Positions 24,919 to 35,064 of a stretch of DNA of 51,388 bases are shown piece by piece (within the stretch, counting starts at the first letter, position 1; each line of letters begins with the position of its first letter). Position numbers and translations under genes: made by a program. This stretch comes from Desulfoarculaceae bacterium (GTDB taxonomy: Bacteria > Desulfobacterota > Desulfobulbia > Desulfobulbales > Desulfocapsaceae). The notes under the pieces were generated by a model that made no database searches, was not told where the DNA came from, and saw only the letters and a program-made list of their open reading frames with translations. The stretch covers positions 1-51,388 of the forward strand of contig JAHYIV010000017.1 of NCBI GenBank assembly GCA_019429465.1, written 5' to 3'.

Positions 24919-26082
24919 GTGAATGAAGCGTTATCCACAATCCTGATCGTCGACGACTCGTCGGAGAATCTGGCAGTCTTGAACGAACTCCTGCAGCCCA
25001 TCTACCGGGTACGGATTACAACTTCCGGCGAAAATGCCTTGCGACTTGCCGTCACCAGTCCCGAACCGGACCTGATCATGCTCGACGTCATGATGCCGGA
25101 CATAAATGGTTATGAAGTCTTCACCCTCCTGCGGGGTGACCCGCGCACGCGCGACATTCCCATCATCTTCGTCACCGCCATGAACAGCACCGAAGATGAG
25201 ATGCGCGGCCTGGCAGCAGGCGCGGTGGACTACATCACCAAACCCATTGTTCCCCTTATTGTCCTGGCCCGAGTTCGCACCCAACTGGAGCTGAAAAAGG
25301 CGCGCGACTGGCTGCGCAACCAGAATGACTTTCTGGAAGCGGAGGTCGCCAGACGCATGGGAGAAAATCTGCTCATCCAGGACGTGAGCATCCTCGCCCT
25401 CGCCCATCTGGCCGAGACCCGCGATCCGGAAACAGGCAACCACCTGCGTCGCACCCAGGGCTATGTCCATGCCCTCGCCGAACACCTGCAGAATCACCCC
25501 CGATTTTCCGCACTCCTGACCACGGCCAATATCGAACTTCTGGCCAAGTCCGCTCCCCTGCACGATATCGGCAAGGTGGGCATTCCCGATCATATCCTGC
25601 TCAAACCCGGCAAACTCACTCCGGAAGAGTGGGAGGTGATGAAGACCCATGCCCAACTGGGAAGTCAGGCCATCGAACAGGCGGAACGCGAGATCGTTAA
25701 ACCTGTGGAGTTTCTCATCCTGGCCAAGGAAATCGCCCACTGGCACCACGAGCGCTGGGATGGCAGCGGCTATCCGGATGGGCTGGCTGGTGATGCCATC
25801 CCTATCTCGGCCCGACTGATGGCCCTGGCCGATGTCTTCGATGCCCTGATTAATCGCCGCGTTTACAAAGAGCCCTTCTCTTTTGCCACGGCCAAGGATA
25901 TCATTGCCGCCGAAAGCGGCCGCCAGTTCGACCCGGATGTGGTGGAGGCCTTTCTCGCCATGTTTGACATCTTTGAGAGCATCGCCACCCACTATACAGT
26001 GATACGGAAGACCAATAGTCATTGGCTTGCCCATGCCCATTGGCCCTCATTTTCCTTGTTGCCCGAAGCGCCGGCAGCATAA
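24919..26082 (+). CDS. Response regulator with HD-GYP cyclic-di-GMP phosphodiesterase domain
   Basis: The 387-residue protein starts at a GTG, chosen because AAGGTGG lies about eight bases upstream. Residues 5-120 are a receiver domain with ILIVDDSSENLAVL, phospho-acceptor D in LIMLDVMMPDINGYEV, FVTAMNS and the conserved Lys in YITKPI. The C-terminal half is an HD-GYP domain: NHLRRTQGYVHALAEHL, HDIGKVGIPDHILLKPGKL, and the GYP loop HHERWDGSGYPDGLAGDAIP. HD-GYP enzymes hydrolyse cyclic-di-GMP to pGpG or GMP. The hybrid kinase encoded 27 bases downstream is the probable partner, so the pair would link a signal to c-di-GMP turnover. Confidence 0.93.
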   Translation: MNEALSTILIVDDSSENLAVLNELLQPIYRVRITTSGENALRLAVTSPEPDLIMLDVMMPDINGYEVFTLLRGDPRTRDIPIIFVTAMNSTEDEMRGLAAGAVDYITKPIVPLIVLARVRTQLELKKARDWLRNQNDFLEAEVARRMGENLLIQDVSILALAHLAETRDPETGNHLRRTQGYVHALAEHLQNHPRFSALLTTANIELLAKSAPLHDIGKVGIPDHILLKPGKLTPEEWEVMKTHAQLGSQAIEQAEREIVKPVEFLILAKEIAHWHHERWDGSGYPDGLAGDAIPISARLMALADVFDALINRRVYKEPFSFATAKDIIAAESGRQFDPDVVEAFLAMFDIFESIATHYTVIRKTNSHWLAHAHWPSFSLLPEAPAA

Positions 26083-26109
26083 ACACCTTCATTCCAGGAA
26101 TGGAGTCCC

Positions 26110-28566
26110 ATGAATCAAGAGCAGTCTGCACTCGTTTCCCTCCCCCGCTGGCAGATATATCTCTTGGCCGTGACAATAACCCTGGCGATACTCCTTGTCG
26201 GCCGGAGTATCACTGTTTCATCCGGCGCAGGGCTCCTGCTGATCCTGTGCATGTTTCCCGTCATCCTCAGTGCCATGCTGGGGGGTCTTGGCCCCGGTCT
26301 GGTCGCCACCGGAATCGCTGCCGCCAGCACCGCTTATTTTATATCGCCGACTCATGACTTTGTGATCATGCAGCCGCAGGATCTTTTTCAGTGGGCATTT
26401 CTCATCGTTAATGGCGTTCTGGTCAGCGTCCTGAGCGAGGTGCTGCTCAAAACCCGACAGCAGACAAAAGCGAGCCGGCAAATCCAGCCCGTGACCCTGA
26501 CCAGCATCGGGGACGGGGTCATCAGCACGGACAGCCATAGCCGCAGCCAGCTGATCGCCTGGCACACAACCTATTGTTCCGACGATACGGGCAGGATGGT
26601 CACCCCCCTCAGTTCAGGTGAAGACATCACCGAAAAAAAATATCAGGACCAGGAACTGAATCACTACCATCATCATCTGGAAGAACTGGTGGCGAGACGA
26701 ACAGCACAACTGGCGGAGGCGCGTGAACAGGCCGAGGTCGCCAATCCGGCCAAGGGCGCCTTTCTGGCCCATATGAGCCACGAAATCCGTACCCCCATGA
26801 ACGCCATCATCGGACTGACCCATCTGCTGCAACGCGATAACCACGATCCGGGACAGCAGGATAAACTGGTCAAGATTACCGCTGCCGCCCACCATCTGCT
26901 GACCATCATCAACGACATTCTCGACCTCTCCAAGATTGAGGCCGGTCGTCTGCAACTGGAAGTTACAAACTTCTCGCTCAATGCAGTCCTTGACCATGCC
27001 TGCTGCCTGATCGCCGAAGAGGCCAGGAATAAAGGGATTGCCATCACTGTAGACACGGATAATGTGCCTTCCTGGCTGCGCGGCGATGCAACCCGGCTCG
27101 GGCAGGCCTTGCTCAACTATGCCGGGAATGCCGTCAAGTTCACTGAACACGGTTCCATCGCCCTGCGCGCCAGTCTGCTGGCAGAGAGGGACAACGAGCT
27201 TCAGGTCCGTTTTGAGGTCGAGGATACCGGCATCGGCATCGCGGCCGAGCAGTTATCCTGTCTGTTCCATGCCTTTGAACAGGCGGATATCTCAACCACC
27301 CGCAAGTACGGCGGCACCGGCCTGGGCCTGGCCATCACCTCCCGGCTGGCGCACCTGATGAGGGGCGAGACCGGTGCCGAAAGCGACCCGGGGCAAGGCA
27401 GCACCTTCTGGTTCACTGCCTGGCTCGAACGAGGCCACGGCATCATGCAACCGACCTCAACCGTGACCGGAAGGGACATCGAGGCAACATTGCGGCAACG
27501 CCATGGCGGGGCCCGTCTGCTGCTGGTCGAAGACAATGTTGTCAATCGGGAAGTGGCCCTGGAGCTGCTGCATGGGGCCGGCCTGCAAGTAGACACCGCC
27601 CAAAACGGCCGGCAAGCCGTGGAGAAAGCCAGCATCACCGCCTATGATCTGATCCTGATGGACATGCAGATGCCTGGAATGAATGGCATGGAGGCCACAC
27701 GGGCGATTCGCCTGCTGCCAGACCGAACAAGGATGCCGATCCTGGCCATGACCGCCAACGCCTTCGATGAAGACCGCCGTATCTGTATAGAGGCGGGGAT
27801 GAATGACTTCATCACCAAACCGGTGGATCCGGATATATTGTTTGCCGCCCTGTCAAAATGGCTGCCGGTACAGACATACCCGCACTCCGCACATCGTGCG
27901 CCAGAGACCATAATCCAGGAGGAGAAAGGCCTATACCAGCTGTTACAACATATTCCTAACCTTGAGCCAAGACTCTGCCTGGAAAATCTGCACGGCAATA
28001 TCACCACATACATCCAGATACTCCGCCAGTTTGCCTTATCCCATAATGATGATGCCGCCCGGATTACGGAACTGCTGACCACCGGCAATTTTCAGGCCAG
28101 CCGGGATGTTGCCCATGGCCTTAAAGGGGTTGCCGCTACCCTGGGGGTAACCCGGATACGGGATCTGGCAGCCCAACTGGAAAACGCCTTCAGGGAAGAG
28201 CCGCAAGCAAGCGAGACTGATCCCTTGCTCAACGCCCTGGCCCGGGAGCAGGCACTCTTGAATACGGCAATCCTTGCCTTGCCGGAAGACGCAGGGGCGA
28301 CAAAAGCGGATTTTACGAAAACAGCCCCGGCAGATCCAGTCCGGCTGCGACAGATCCTCACCGAACTCGAGGCGCTGCTGCTGGAGAACAACGGCCGCGC
28401 CAGCCTGCTGATCAGGGAATCGACCCCGTTATTACGTCCCGTCATGGGGCCGCACTTCAATGCATTATCGCGACAGATTGAGACGTTCAATTTTGAAGCG
28501 GCACTCAAGACCTTCCATGCTGTCAGGGACTCACTCAACTCACCAACCAATAAGGAAACATCATGA
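26110..28566 (+). CDS. Hybrid histidine kinase with receiver and HPt domains
   Basis: The 818-residue inner-membrane sensor has three or four N-terminal hydrophobic segments ([17 protein letters not shown], then [15 protein letters not shown] and [14 protein letters not shown]), resembling the DUF4118/KdpD-type region. A PAS fragment follows, then HisKA with [20 protein letters not shown] (phospho-His). The HATPase has [14 protein letters not shown], the receiver has [12 protein letters not shown] and [13 protein letters not shown], and a C-terminal HPt has [14 protein letters not shown]. It is a complete phosphorelay in one chain. The PAS starts [12 protein letters not shown] and jumps to [15 protein letters not shown] and GEDITEKK, so roughly its middle 70-80 residues are missing. 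The stop overlaps the next start (ATGA). Confidence 0.92.
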   Translation: MNQEQSALVSLPRWQIYLLAVTITLAILLVGRSITVSSGAGLLLILCMFPVILSAMLGGLGPGLVATGIAAASTAYFISPTHDFVIMQPQDLFQWAFLIVNGVLVSVLSEVLLKTRQQTKASRQIQPVTLTSIGDGVISTDSHSRSQLIAWHTTYCSDDTGRMVTPLSSGEDITEKKYQDQELNHYHHHLEELVARRTAQLAEAREQAEVANPAKGAFLAHMSHEIRTPMNAIIGLTHLLQRDNHDPGQQDKLVKITAAAHHLLTIINDILDLSKIEAGRLQLEVTNFSLNAVLDHACCLIAEEARNKGIAITVDTDNVPSWLRGDATRLGQALLNYAGNAVKFTEHGSIALRASLLAERDNELQVRFEVEDTGIGIAAEQLSCLFHAFEQADISTTRKYGGTGLGLAITSRLAHLMRGETGAESDPGQGSTFWFTAWLERGHGIMQPTSTVTGRDIEATLRQRHGGARLLLVEDNVVNREVALELLHGAGLQVDTAQNGRQAVEKASITAYDLILMDMQMPGMNGMEATRAIRLLPDRTRMPILAMTANAFDEDRRICIEAGMNDFITKPVDPDILFAALSKWLPVQTYPHSAHRAPETIIQEEKGLYQLLQHIPNLEPRLCLENLHGNITTYIQILRQFALSHNDDAARITELLTTGNFQASRDVAHGLKGVAATLGVTRIRDLAAQLENAFREEPQASETDPLLNALAREQALLNTAILALPEDAGATKADFTKTAPADPVRLRQILTELEALLLENNGRASLLIRESTPLLRPVMGPHFNALSRQIETFNFEAALKTFHAVRDSLNSPTNKETS

Positions 28567-29972
28567 AAATCACCTTCCATGGGGCAGCCGGGACGGTTAC
28601 CGGCTCCCAGCATCTGATAGAAGTCAACGGCAAGACCATCATGCTCGACTGCGGCCTGTTTCAGGGCAAGCGCAAGGATGCCTTTGAACGAAACCGCAGC
28701 GAATTCTGCCAGGGCAAGGAGGTCGATCTTCTCATCCTCTCCCATGCCCATATCGATCACTCGGGCCGCATCCCCTGCCTGGTCAACAATGGTTTCCGTG
28801 GTGATATCGTCTGCACCTCGGCCACCCGTGATCTGTGTGCCGTCATGCTCATGGACAGCGCCTTTATCCAGGAAAAGGATGTGGAATTCGTCAATAAGAA
28901 GCGCAAAAAGAACAGACAGAACCCCTTTGAGCCGCTCTATACCAAGGAGGATGTGGCCAGGGCGATGGAACAGTTCGTGGGGTTGAACTACAATCGAAAA
29001 CATCAGCTTTTTCCCGGGGTGCATCTGACCCTGGCGGATGCCGGCCATTTGCTGGGTTCCGCCCATGTCATCCTTGATATTGATGATCAGGAGACCGGGA
29101 CATCGAAGCGCCTGGTCTTTTCCGGCGATATCGGCAGAGCGGGCATCCCTATCATCCGCGACCCGACTCCCCTCACCGAGGGCGCCGACATCCTGATCAT
29201 GGAGAGCACCTATGGCAACCGAAGCCACCCCCCGTACGTGGAAACGGACAGGGAACTGGCACGGATCGTCAACGAAACGGTGCAACGGGGCGGCACCCTG
29301 CTGATTCCCGCCTTTGCCGTCGGCCGGACCCAGCAGCTGGTCTATGCCCTGCATAAACTGCACAGCAGCGGCGTCATCCCCGACCTGCCCGTCTTTGTCG
29401 ACAGCCCCCTGGCCACCCGGACCACGGACATCTTCAAGCTCCATCCCGAGGTCTATGATGCCGAGATCCGCGAATTTCTCCTCACTGACGACGACAACAA
29501 TCCCTTTGGTTTTGGCCGGCTGCAGTATACCCAGTCTGTTGAGCAGTCCAAGGCCCTCAACGAGCGGAAAGGGCCGATGGTCATTATCAGCGCCAGCGGC
29601 ATGATGGAGGGCGGCCGAATTCTCCATCATCTGCGCAGCCGGATCGAGGATCCCCGCAACACCATTCTCATTACCGGCTGGCAGGCCCCGAATACCCTGG
29701 GCCGCCGTATTGTCGAAAAAGAAGAGACCGTGCGGGTCTTCGGGGATGAGTTTCAGGTGAGGGCCCAGGTTGAGGTCCAGACGGGCTTCAGCGGCCATGC
29801 GGATCATGACGGACTGATTGATTTTGTGCGGGTAATGGCCAAAAGGCCGAAGCAGACCTTCATCGTCCACGGTGAAGGAGAGGCCTCGCAGACCCTGGCC
29901 CATGACCTGCGCACCGAGCTCGGTCTGCAGAATGTGGTGGTTCCCGAATCGCTGCAATCGTTCGTCGTCTGA
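28563..29972 (+). CDS. Beta-CASP metallo-beta-lactamase-fold RNase
   Basis: The 469-residue cytoplasmic protein is a metallo-beta-lactamase nuclease with beta-CASP and RNA-specificity domains. It has [20 protein letters not shown], the zinc motif [12 protein letters not shown], a later histidine in [28 protein letters not shown] and [11 protein letters not shown]. At the C-terminus it has [15 protein letters not shown] and [12 protein letters not shown]. Relatives (YSH1/CPSF-73-like) are RNases of bacteria and archaea. It is translationally coupled to the kinase by an ATGA overlap, which is unusual and may only reflect compact packing. All zinc ligands appear present. Confidence 0.92.
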   Translation: MKITFHGAAGTVTGSQHLIEVNGKTIMLDCGLFQGKRKDAFERNRSEFCQGKEVDLLILSHAHIDHSGRIPCLVNNGFRGDIVCTSATRDLCAVMLMDSAFIQEKDVEFVNKKRKKNRQNPFEPLYTKEDVARAMEQFVGLNYNRKHQLFPGVHLTLADAGHLLGSAHVILDIDDQETGTSKRLVFSGDIGRAGIPIIRDPTPLTEGADILIMESTYGNRSHPPYVETDRELARIVNETVQRGGTLLIPAFAVGRTQQLVYALHKLHSSGVIPDLPVFVDSPLATRTTDIFKLHPEVYDAEIREFLLTDDDNNPFGFGRLQYTQSVEQSKALNERKGPMVIISASGMMEGGRILHHLRSRIEDPRNTILITGWQAPNTLGRRIVEKEETVRVFGDEFQVRAQVEVQTGFSGHADHDGLIDFVRVMAKRPKQTFIVHGEGEASQTLAHDLRTELGLQNVVVPESLQSFVV

Positions 29973-29993
29973 TGACATGATCAGGGGCCAGCG

Positions 29994-31292
29994 ATGAAAC
30001 AGAAACCGTCGGCCATCAATATCATCTGGCTGGCCCTGGTCGTGCTGGCCACGGTGACCGCCTCCTATACCGGCCGGATGGACGCCCTGACCAAGGCCTC
30101 GTTTGAGTCGGCCAAGGATGCGGTGATCCTGGCTATTGGTCTGATCGGGCCCATGGCCCTGTGGCTGGGGATCATGAAGGTGGCGGAAGTAGGCGGCCTC
30201 ATGCAGATCATTGCCCGGTGGGTGCGGCCCCTGATGGTGCGCCTCTTTCCGGAGGTGCCCCACGATCACCCGGCCATGTCGGCCATGATCATGAATATGG
30301 CAGCCAACGGACTGGGCCTCGGCAACGCGGCCACACCCATGGGCATCAAGGCCATGCAGGAGCTGGAAAAGCTGGCCCCGGAAAAAGGCACGGCCACCAA
30401 TGCCATGTGTCTGTTTCTGGCGATCAACACCTCCTGCGTCACCATCCTGCCGCTGGGTGTCATTACGGTGCGGGCGGCGGCGGGCGCCACCAGCCCGGCC
30501 TCGATTGTCATCCCCTCCCTGATTGCCACCTGCTGCTCCACCCTGGTGGCGATTACCATGGCCAAGATTCTGGCAGCCAGAGAAGGCGAACCGAAACTGG
30601 CTGCGGCTTACGCAAAACCTGAGCCACTTATGGAAACCGGCACGGAGCCGAAGCTGGTACCCCCTGGAATGGTCGGTCGACTCTTTATCTGGCTGATGAT
30701 TGCCGCCTTTATAGGCGGCGCCGGCTATCAGCTCACCATAGCCGCAGCCCCCTTTGCCTTCTCGGCCTCCAGCCTCAATGTGCTGTCGGGCTGGCTGATT
30801 CCGATGCTCATCTCGGGCCTGCTGATCTTCGGCTATCTGCGCGGGGTCAAGGTCTATGAGGCCCTGACCGATGGCGCCAAGGAGGGTTTTACCACGGCGA
30901 TGCGTATCATCCCCTTCATGGTGGCCATCTTTGTGGCCATCGGCATGTTCCGGGCCAGCGGTGCCATGGAGATCCTGATCACCATCCTGTCGCCCGTGAC
31001 CAGCGCCATGGGCATGCCGGCGGAGGCCCTGGCCATGGCCCTGATGCGACCTCTGTCCGGCAGCGGCGCCTTCGGTCTCATGAGCGAGATCGTCAATCAG
31101 GGGCCGGACACCTTTCTGGCCGATCTGGTCTCGGTCATCCAGGGCTCCACCGAGACCACCTTCTATGTGCTGGCCGTCTATTTCGGGGCCGTGGGTATCC
31201 GCCGCACCCGGCATGCCCTGCCCGCCGCCCTCTGCGCCGATGCCGCCGGGATCATCGCCGCCGTGCTGGTCTGCAATCTCTGGTTCGGGTGA
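29994..31292 (+). CDS. SpmA/SpmB-like fused nucleoside-recognition membrane protein
   Basis: The 432-residue polytopic membrane protein has at least eight hydrophobic segments. The N-terminal half resembles spore-maturation protein SpmA (LWLGIMKVAEVGGLMQII, MIMNMAANGLGLGNAATPMG). The C-terminal half resembles SpmB (AMRIIPFMVAIFVAIGMFRA, MRPLSGSGAFGLMSEIV, IQGSTETTFYVLAVYFGAVG). Both belong to the nucleoside-recognition (Gate) domain family. In non-sporulating bacteria the fusion occurs widely and the substrate is unknown. It starts 21 bases after the nuclease and is probably the last gene of that operon. The next gene runs in the opposite direction with its stop 16 bases away. Confidence 0.88.
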   Translation: MKQKPSAINIIWLALVVLATVTASYTGRMDALTKASFESAKDAVILAIGLIGPMALWLGIMKVAEVGGLMQIIARWVRPLMVRLFPEVPHDHPAMSAMIMNMAANGLGLGNAATPMGIKAMQELEKLAPEKGTATNAMCLFLAINTSCVTILPLGVITVRAAAGATSPASIVIPSLIATCCSTLVAITMAKILAAREGEPKLAAAYAKPEPLMETGTEPKLVPPGMVGRLFIWLMIAAFIGGAGYQLTIAAAPFAFSASSLNVLSGWLIPMLISGLLIFGYLRGVKVYEALTDGAKEGFTTAMRIIPFMVAIFVAIGMFRASGAMEILITILSPVTSAMGMPAEALAMALMRPLSGSGAFGLMSEIVNQGPDTFLADLVSVIQGSTETTFYVLAVYFGAVGIRRTRHALPAALCADAAGIIAAVLVCNLWFG

Positions 31293-31308
31293 CAACAATC
31301 AAGAGCAG

Positions 31309-31824
31309 CTATGAGCTTTGCCCGCTGCTCAGACCGAGATGCTTTTCGATGAACTCGGCAATCTCCCGCCCCTGATCAAGCCGGAACAGGACACACCCCG
31401 GATCATCGGGGAGGACAAGGTCGGTGGCCACCGCAATGACCCCCTGCACCTGCTCCAGCAACCGGGGCTGCTCGCTCTCCCTTCTCACCTCGATCTTGGG
31501 CACCCCCTCCGCATTCTTAAAGCCTTCACCGATAACAAGATCAACATCCGAGCAGAAACGCTGGGCCAGATCGACCAGGGACTGGCCCTGGTTGCCGGTG
31601 ATCATGGTCATCTGGTCGGGCGCCACCAGCAGCACCGTATCCGCGCCGGCCTGACGATGCCTGGCCGTATCGGTGCCCGGCGCATCAAAGTTAATCCCCT
31701 GATCCTTGGTCGATTTGATCACCGCCACCCGATAGCCGCGCTGCTTCAGATGGGTGACCACCAGGGTCACCAGGGTGGTCTTGCCGCTGTTATGCCAGCC
31801 GATAAAGGTAATGATTGGGAGCAT
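31309..31824 (-). CDS. mobB: Molybdopterin-guanine dinucleotide biosynthesis protein MobB
   Basis: The 171-residue protein is a P-loop GTPase of the MobB family: LPIITFIGWHNSGKTTLVTL, KSTKDQGINFDAPGTDTARHRQAGA split over residues 38-62, and VDLVIGEGFKNAEGVPKIEV. MobB binds GTP and assists MobA in attaching GMP to molybdopterin, making the cofactor of many molybdenum and tungsten enzymes. That fits an anaerobic respirer with formate dehydrogenases or similar enzymes. It stands alone here, convergent with the membrane protein gene. Length and motifs are normal. Confidence 0.92.
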   Translation of the reverse strand: MLPIITFIGWHNSGKTTLVTLVVTHLKQRGYRVAVIKSTKDQGINFDAPGTDTARHRQAGADTVLLVAPDQMTMITGNQGQSLVDLAQRFCSDVDLVIGEGFKNAEGVPKIEVRRESEQPRLLEQVQGVIAVATDLVLPDDPGCVLFRLDQGREIAEFIEKHLGLSSGQSS

Positions 31825-31920
31825 GGGAACGTTGATAGGTTAGGGTTAATGGGAATCCGGCATTACCGCCGGAGCTTGTTATCTTCTGTGTAAAAACCGC
31901 ATCTTTTTTATTCCCCCACC

Positions 31921-32060
31921 CGTCACTGCGAGGCGCGCAGCAACGTGGCAGTCCAGAGGTATGAGGCCACGGTCACTCAGACCTCCGGCGTTACTTCACC
32001 CCCGTTCGCACAAACGGGCCGGGATCTCTCTGGATTACTTCGCTGCCGCTCGCAAAGACG
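31921..32060. repeat. 140-base MITE-like element with terminal inverted repeats
   Basis: The left end CGTCACTGCGAGGCGCGCAG and the reverse complement of the right end, CGTCTTTGCGAGCGGCAGCG, are imperfect inverted repeats that continue inward to AGTCCAGAG / ATCCAGAGA. The ends resemble the CGTCATTGCGAGG...GCAATCC palindromic repeat common in environmental bacteria (recollection). It lies in the 31825-32189 gap; I see no gene in the remainder. Confidence 0.65.
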
Positions 32061-32189
32061 ATGTCCCTCGCCCCTTCCCCGGAGGATTACCTGGCTCTGC
32101 TCACCTAGGATTTGACGCCAGTGCAATTTCTTGGACAAGACAGGAGGGGTTTATTGGACGCTTACTCTTCTGTCATGTCGCGGGCAAGA

Positions 32190-34310
32190 TCACTTCTTGC
32201 TGCTGCCACCCTCGCGGGCCAGCGCGGCCTGAAAATGATCAAAACAGAGAGGTGTCAGGCCAGTGGCCGTGTCGGGCTGCAGGGCCCGCTCGAGATAGTG
32301 GCCCATAAAACGCTCTTCCCGGCGGCGCTGCTCGGCCAAGGAAAAACGGGGTCGCATCTTCTTGCCGGCCGCAGACCTCTGTCTCCTTTTCTGGGGCCGC
32401 GGCCAGGCCTTGGCAAAGACCCGCTGTCCATACCGCAGCAGATACAAAAATGAGTGATGGGTGGAGATGGCCCCGGCCCAAGGGTAATGGTCGAGCTGAT
32501 AGCGGGAGGAAAGATCGGCAATCAGGTCGTCCAGCTGCTCCATGCGCGGGTCATTGTCACTGACCCTGCTCTGCCGCTCGGTGTAGAGCGGGAAGAGCCT
32601 GAACTGATCACCTGAGGTATAGGAGATGGAATCAATGCCGAACTCTTGCGGCCTACAGGCAATCCTCGAGCCCGGGGTCAGACCGAAGGTGCCGACTATG
32701 AACTGGTCCACCACAGTGCTTTCCGCCGCCAGCATGTCGAGAGTGGCCCTGGCCTCCTTTAATCCCTCGCCCGGATGGCCGAGAAAGGTCATCCAGGCCG
32801 TGGAGATCCCGGCCTGATGGAAATGACGATTGACTGAGCGGATGCGCTCGGGAGTTGTCCCCTTGTGCATGAGGCGCAGGACTGCCGGCGAACAGCTCTC
32901 AACCCCGAAGGCCACGGCCCGCAGCCCTCCCCGGTAGAGCAGACGGCAGCGCTCCGGGGTATAGGCCGCCTCAATACGCAGATCCGTTGACCAGTAGATC
33001 TCCAGCCCGCTGTCGACGATCTCCTGGGCCAGACGGAAGGCGTAATCGGGGGCGAGGACATCACAGGAGAGATAAAAATTGGCAGTCCCGAACTGCTCCT
33101 GCATCCGGCGCAGATCGGCCACCGCCTGTGGCACCGGGATCTCGCGGTAGCTATGAGCCCCGGACTGATTGAAACCATAGCCGCAGAATGAGCATTTATT
33201 CCAGTAGCAGCCCCGGGTCGGACTGTAGAGCAGCATGGGCGAGGGCGCCGGATAAAGGCTCAGATCCAGGTCGGAATAATCAGGTGCGGCGCTCTCGGCC
33301 AGATCGAGCACCCAGGGCGGCCCCTGCTGGATCTTCCCGCTGAGCTTGTCACGGGTGATGAGATTGGGGACGCAGGCCAGGGATGGCCCAGTGTCGCTTG
33401 CACCATGGATGGATGAAGAGCGACCGCAGGCCAGGGATGGCCCAGTGTCGCTTGCACCATGGATGGATGAAGAGCGACCGCAGGCCAGGTGTTTCTGGTC
33501 AGGAACCCCGGCAGCGAGCAGGGGCAGGAGCTGCTCCAGGGTCTTCTCCCCTTCCTGCATGGTGATCCCGTCCACATAATCCAAAATCCGCGCCGTCACC
33601 TCCGGGCGGCCATGGCGAACCATCAGATCAACACAGGGCCCTCCCAGCATCAGAAAACAGTCGGGAAAGGCCTCCCTGATCAGGCGGCAGAGATAAAAGA
33701 CCTCCGGGATCTGGGAGATAAAGGTCAGCGAGATCCCGACAAACTTCGGGCTGGCCAGCTCCGCCAACTGGCTCCGGTAAAAACGATCAAGAGGGCTTTT
33801 ACAATTGTCGATATAGAAGTCGAGAAGGCTGAAATCCCAGGGGGCCACCAGGTGATCCGCCCGGTTGCAGCTGAAGCGAAAGGGGAAGCAGACCGCCTCC
33901 ATGATCCGGAAAAGATCTTCCAGCCCGTCCCGGGCGCCACCATAGGCTGCCCGGTCATAAAAACTCCCCTCCTCCCGCATCACCGCCAGAAGCGCTCCGA
34001 AATCCTGCTGCAACAGCGGCAGGGCCTCGACCACCCGCCGATACTCCATCTGCTCGGACAGGGTCAAACTGTCCCGACCATTGAGCTCAGCAAAGCGGAC
34101 CGCCAGCTGCTGCCGCCACTCGCCAATGGTAGACGCAGCCGTCAGGAAGGAAAAGGCCTCGACATTCCAATCCCGGACCGTCACCTCAATCCCGCGCCTG
34201 CCCAGATAGCCCTTGAGGGTGGGAAGGCTGACATAGGGCCAGGTGGGATCGGCAAAGGGCGGGTAGATAAGCAGGCATTCCCCGACAGGAAAGGCACCAT
34301 GATTGCTCAT
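32190..34310 (-). CDS. B12-binding-domain radical SAM protein
   Basis: The 706-residue protein starts at the ATG at 34310; an upstream extension to 34391 is unlikely. The N-terminus is a cobalamin-binding-type region (CLLIYPPFADPTWPYVSLPT, LKGYLGRRGIEVTVRDWNVE, later FVGISLTFISQIPEVFYLCR). The middle has the radical SAM cluster motif CYWNKCSFCGYG (CxxxxxCxxC-like, within PTRGCYWNKCSFCGYGF). AVAFGVESCSP and TAWMTFLGHPGEG match the B12-radical SAM TIM barrel. Substrate unknown. Two and a bit copies of the dispersed repeat are inserted in frame at 33372-33489, encoding GRSSSIHGASDTGPSLAC twice, between the B12 and radical SAM parts. Confidence 0.87.
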   Translation of the reverse strand: MSNHGAFPVGECLLIYPPFADPTWPYVSLPTLKGYLGRRGIEVTVRDWNVEAFSFLTAASTIGEWRQQLAVRFAELNGRDSLTLSEQMEYRRVVEALPLLQQDFGALLAVMREEGSFYDRAAYGGARDGLEDLFRIMEAVCFPFRFSCNRADHLVAPWDFSLLDFYIDNCKSPLDRFYRSQLAELASPKFVGISLTFISQIPEVFYLCRLIREAFPDCFLMLGGPCVDLMVRHGRPEVTARILDYVDGITMQEGEKTLEQLLPLLAAGVPDQKHLACGRSSSIHGASDTGPSLACGRSSSIHGASDTGPSLACVPNLITRDKLSGKIQQGPPWVLDLAESAAPDYSDLDLSLYPAPSPMLLYSPTRGCYWNKCSFCGYGFNQSGAHSYREIPVPQAVADLRRMQEQFGTANFYLSCDVLAPDYAFRLAQEIVDSGLEIYWSTDLRIEAAYTPERCRLLYRGGLRAVAFGVESCSPAVLRLMHKGTTPERIRSVNRHFHQAGISTAWMTFLGHPGEGLKEARATLDMLAAESTVVDQFIVGTFGLTPGSRIACRPQEFGIDSISYTSGDQFRLFPLYTERQSRVSDNDPRMEQLDDLIADLSSRYQLDHYPWAGAISTHHSFLYLLRYGQRVFAKAWPRPQKRRQRSAAGKKMRPRFSLAEQRRREERFMGHYLERALQPDTATGLTPLCFDHFQAALAREGGSSKK
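33372..33489 (-). repeat. Two tandem 54-base repeat units plus a partial, inside the radical SAM gene
   Basis: Units at 33372-33425 and 33426-33479 are identical, each starting GCAGGCCAGGGATGGCCCAG; a 10-base partial follows at 33480-33489. They have the same 54-base length as the recB units and about 70 per cent identity by eye. On the gene's coding strand they read in the same frame as the recD copy (GRxSSIxGAxDTGxSLxx). Confidence 0.95.
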
Positions 34311-34628
34311 ACTCTTCAAGAAAACCCTTTTTGTTGATCCACATTCCTCAGGGAGCAATTGCGATGCCACAGAACCGCCCACCACCCCCACCTATCCATA
34401 AAAGAATACGACACTATCGTAGAAAAGGTGCCACACTCTTTTTTTCTGAAACAACGCTTGTGCTGTTATCGTCATCTCAGGCCTCACTTCTGTGGCCAGA
34501 GCCAGCGCCACAAAGCCAAAGAACATGCGTTACTTTCAACTGTATAATCAAGAAGTTAACAGAAAAAATTTAGTTTTGCAACAAACAACGACAGACTGGC
34601 ACCATTCATGCTTTAAAGAAGGCAAGGA
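34311..34628. other. Divergent intergenic region
   Basis: This gap separates the reverse-strand radical SAM gene from the forward mini-regulator. It becomes AT-rich toward 34540-34600. I see no gene or convincing promoter pair, only weak TTGCAA-type boxes near 34576. Confidence 0.3.
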
Positions 34629-34820
34629 ATGATGGAAACAACAGCTGCCGGCAGCTACACAGTCCCCCTTGAACATATGCCCATCGCCGACCGCATCCTG
34701 GCCGCCCTCAGTAAAGCCGGCGGCAACAAGGCCAAGGCGGCCCGTCTCCTGGGCATGGATCGCTCAACCCTCTACCGCAAGGTACGGGAATTACAGATAG
34801 ACTTGGATACCCTTCAATGA
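34629..34820 (+). CDS. Stand-alone Fis-type helix-turn-helix protein
   Basis: The 63-residue protein consists almost only of a Fis C-terminal helix-turn-helix: ADRILAALSKAGGNKAKAAR, LLGMDRSTLYRKVRELQI. This is the DNA-binding module found at the end of NtrC-type activators, here without receiver or AAA+ domain. It could be a small nucleoid or local regulator, or the 3' remnant of a larger activator; I see no upstream coding remnant. AAGGA precedes tandem ATG codons (34629, 34632). Confidence 0.75.
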   Translation: MMETTAAGSYTVPLEHMPIADRILAALSKAGGNKAKAARLLGMDRSTLYRKVRELQIDLDTLQ

Positions 34821-34856
34821 TAAGAAACATGTAACTCTTCAGTAAGGCAACCATCT

Positions 34857-34960
34857 TTCTCCTCCAGCTGGGGGGAGGCCGGGAGGGGGGGTAAAGATAC
34901 TGTGTCGATAGTGCCAACCTCGCTCCCCCATCCTAACCTTCCCCCGCTGGGGGAAGGGAT
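34857..34960. repeat. GC-rich palindromic repeat element
   Basis: CTCCTCCAGCTGGGGGGAGG near 34859-34878 mirrors CTTCCCCCGCTGGGGGAAGG near 34938-34957, and GGGAGGGGGG mirrors CTCCCCCATCC inside. Each end is itself a palindrome. The sequence resembles the CCTCCCCC-type dispersed repeats of many environmental genomes (recollection). The rest of the 34821-35064 gap shows nothing else. Confidence 0.55.
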
Positions 34961-35064
34961 TTGAGCGGCAGGTATTTTTTGCAATTGAGGTGCGGTCAAA
35001 GATGGCCCGACGACGGGGAGCAATATGGTATATTAGTGTTTCCCGAGATTTCTGACAACTACGG

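Noticed and set aside
28092..31298. A reverse-strand open frame of 1068 codons
   Set aside because: It is antisense to three well-supported genes (kinase end, beta-CASP nuclease, SpmAB-like protein), is extremely rich in Gly, His, Gln and Asp, and matches no domain; it is a by-product of GC-rich codon use.
33489..34337. Forward open frame of 282 codons opposite the radical SAM gene
   Set aside because: The reverse frame carries the B12 and radical SAM motifs; the forward one has a low-complexity, His/Gln/Arg-rich composition and no motif.
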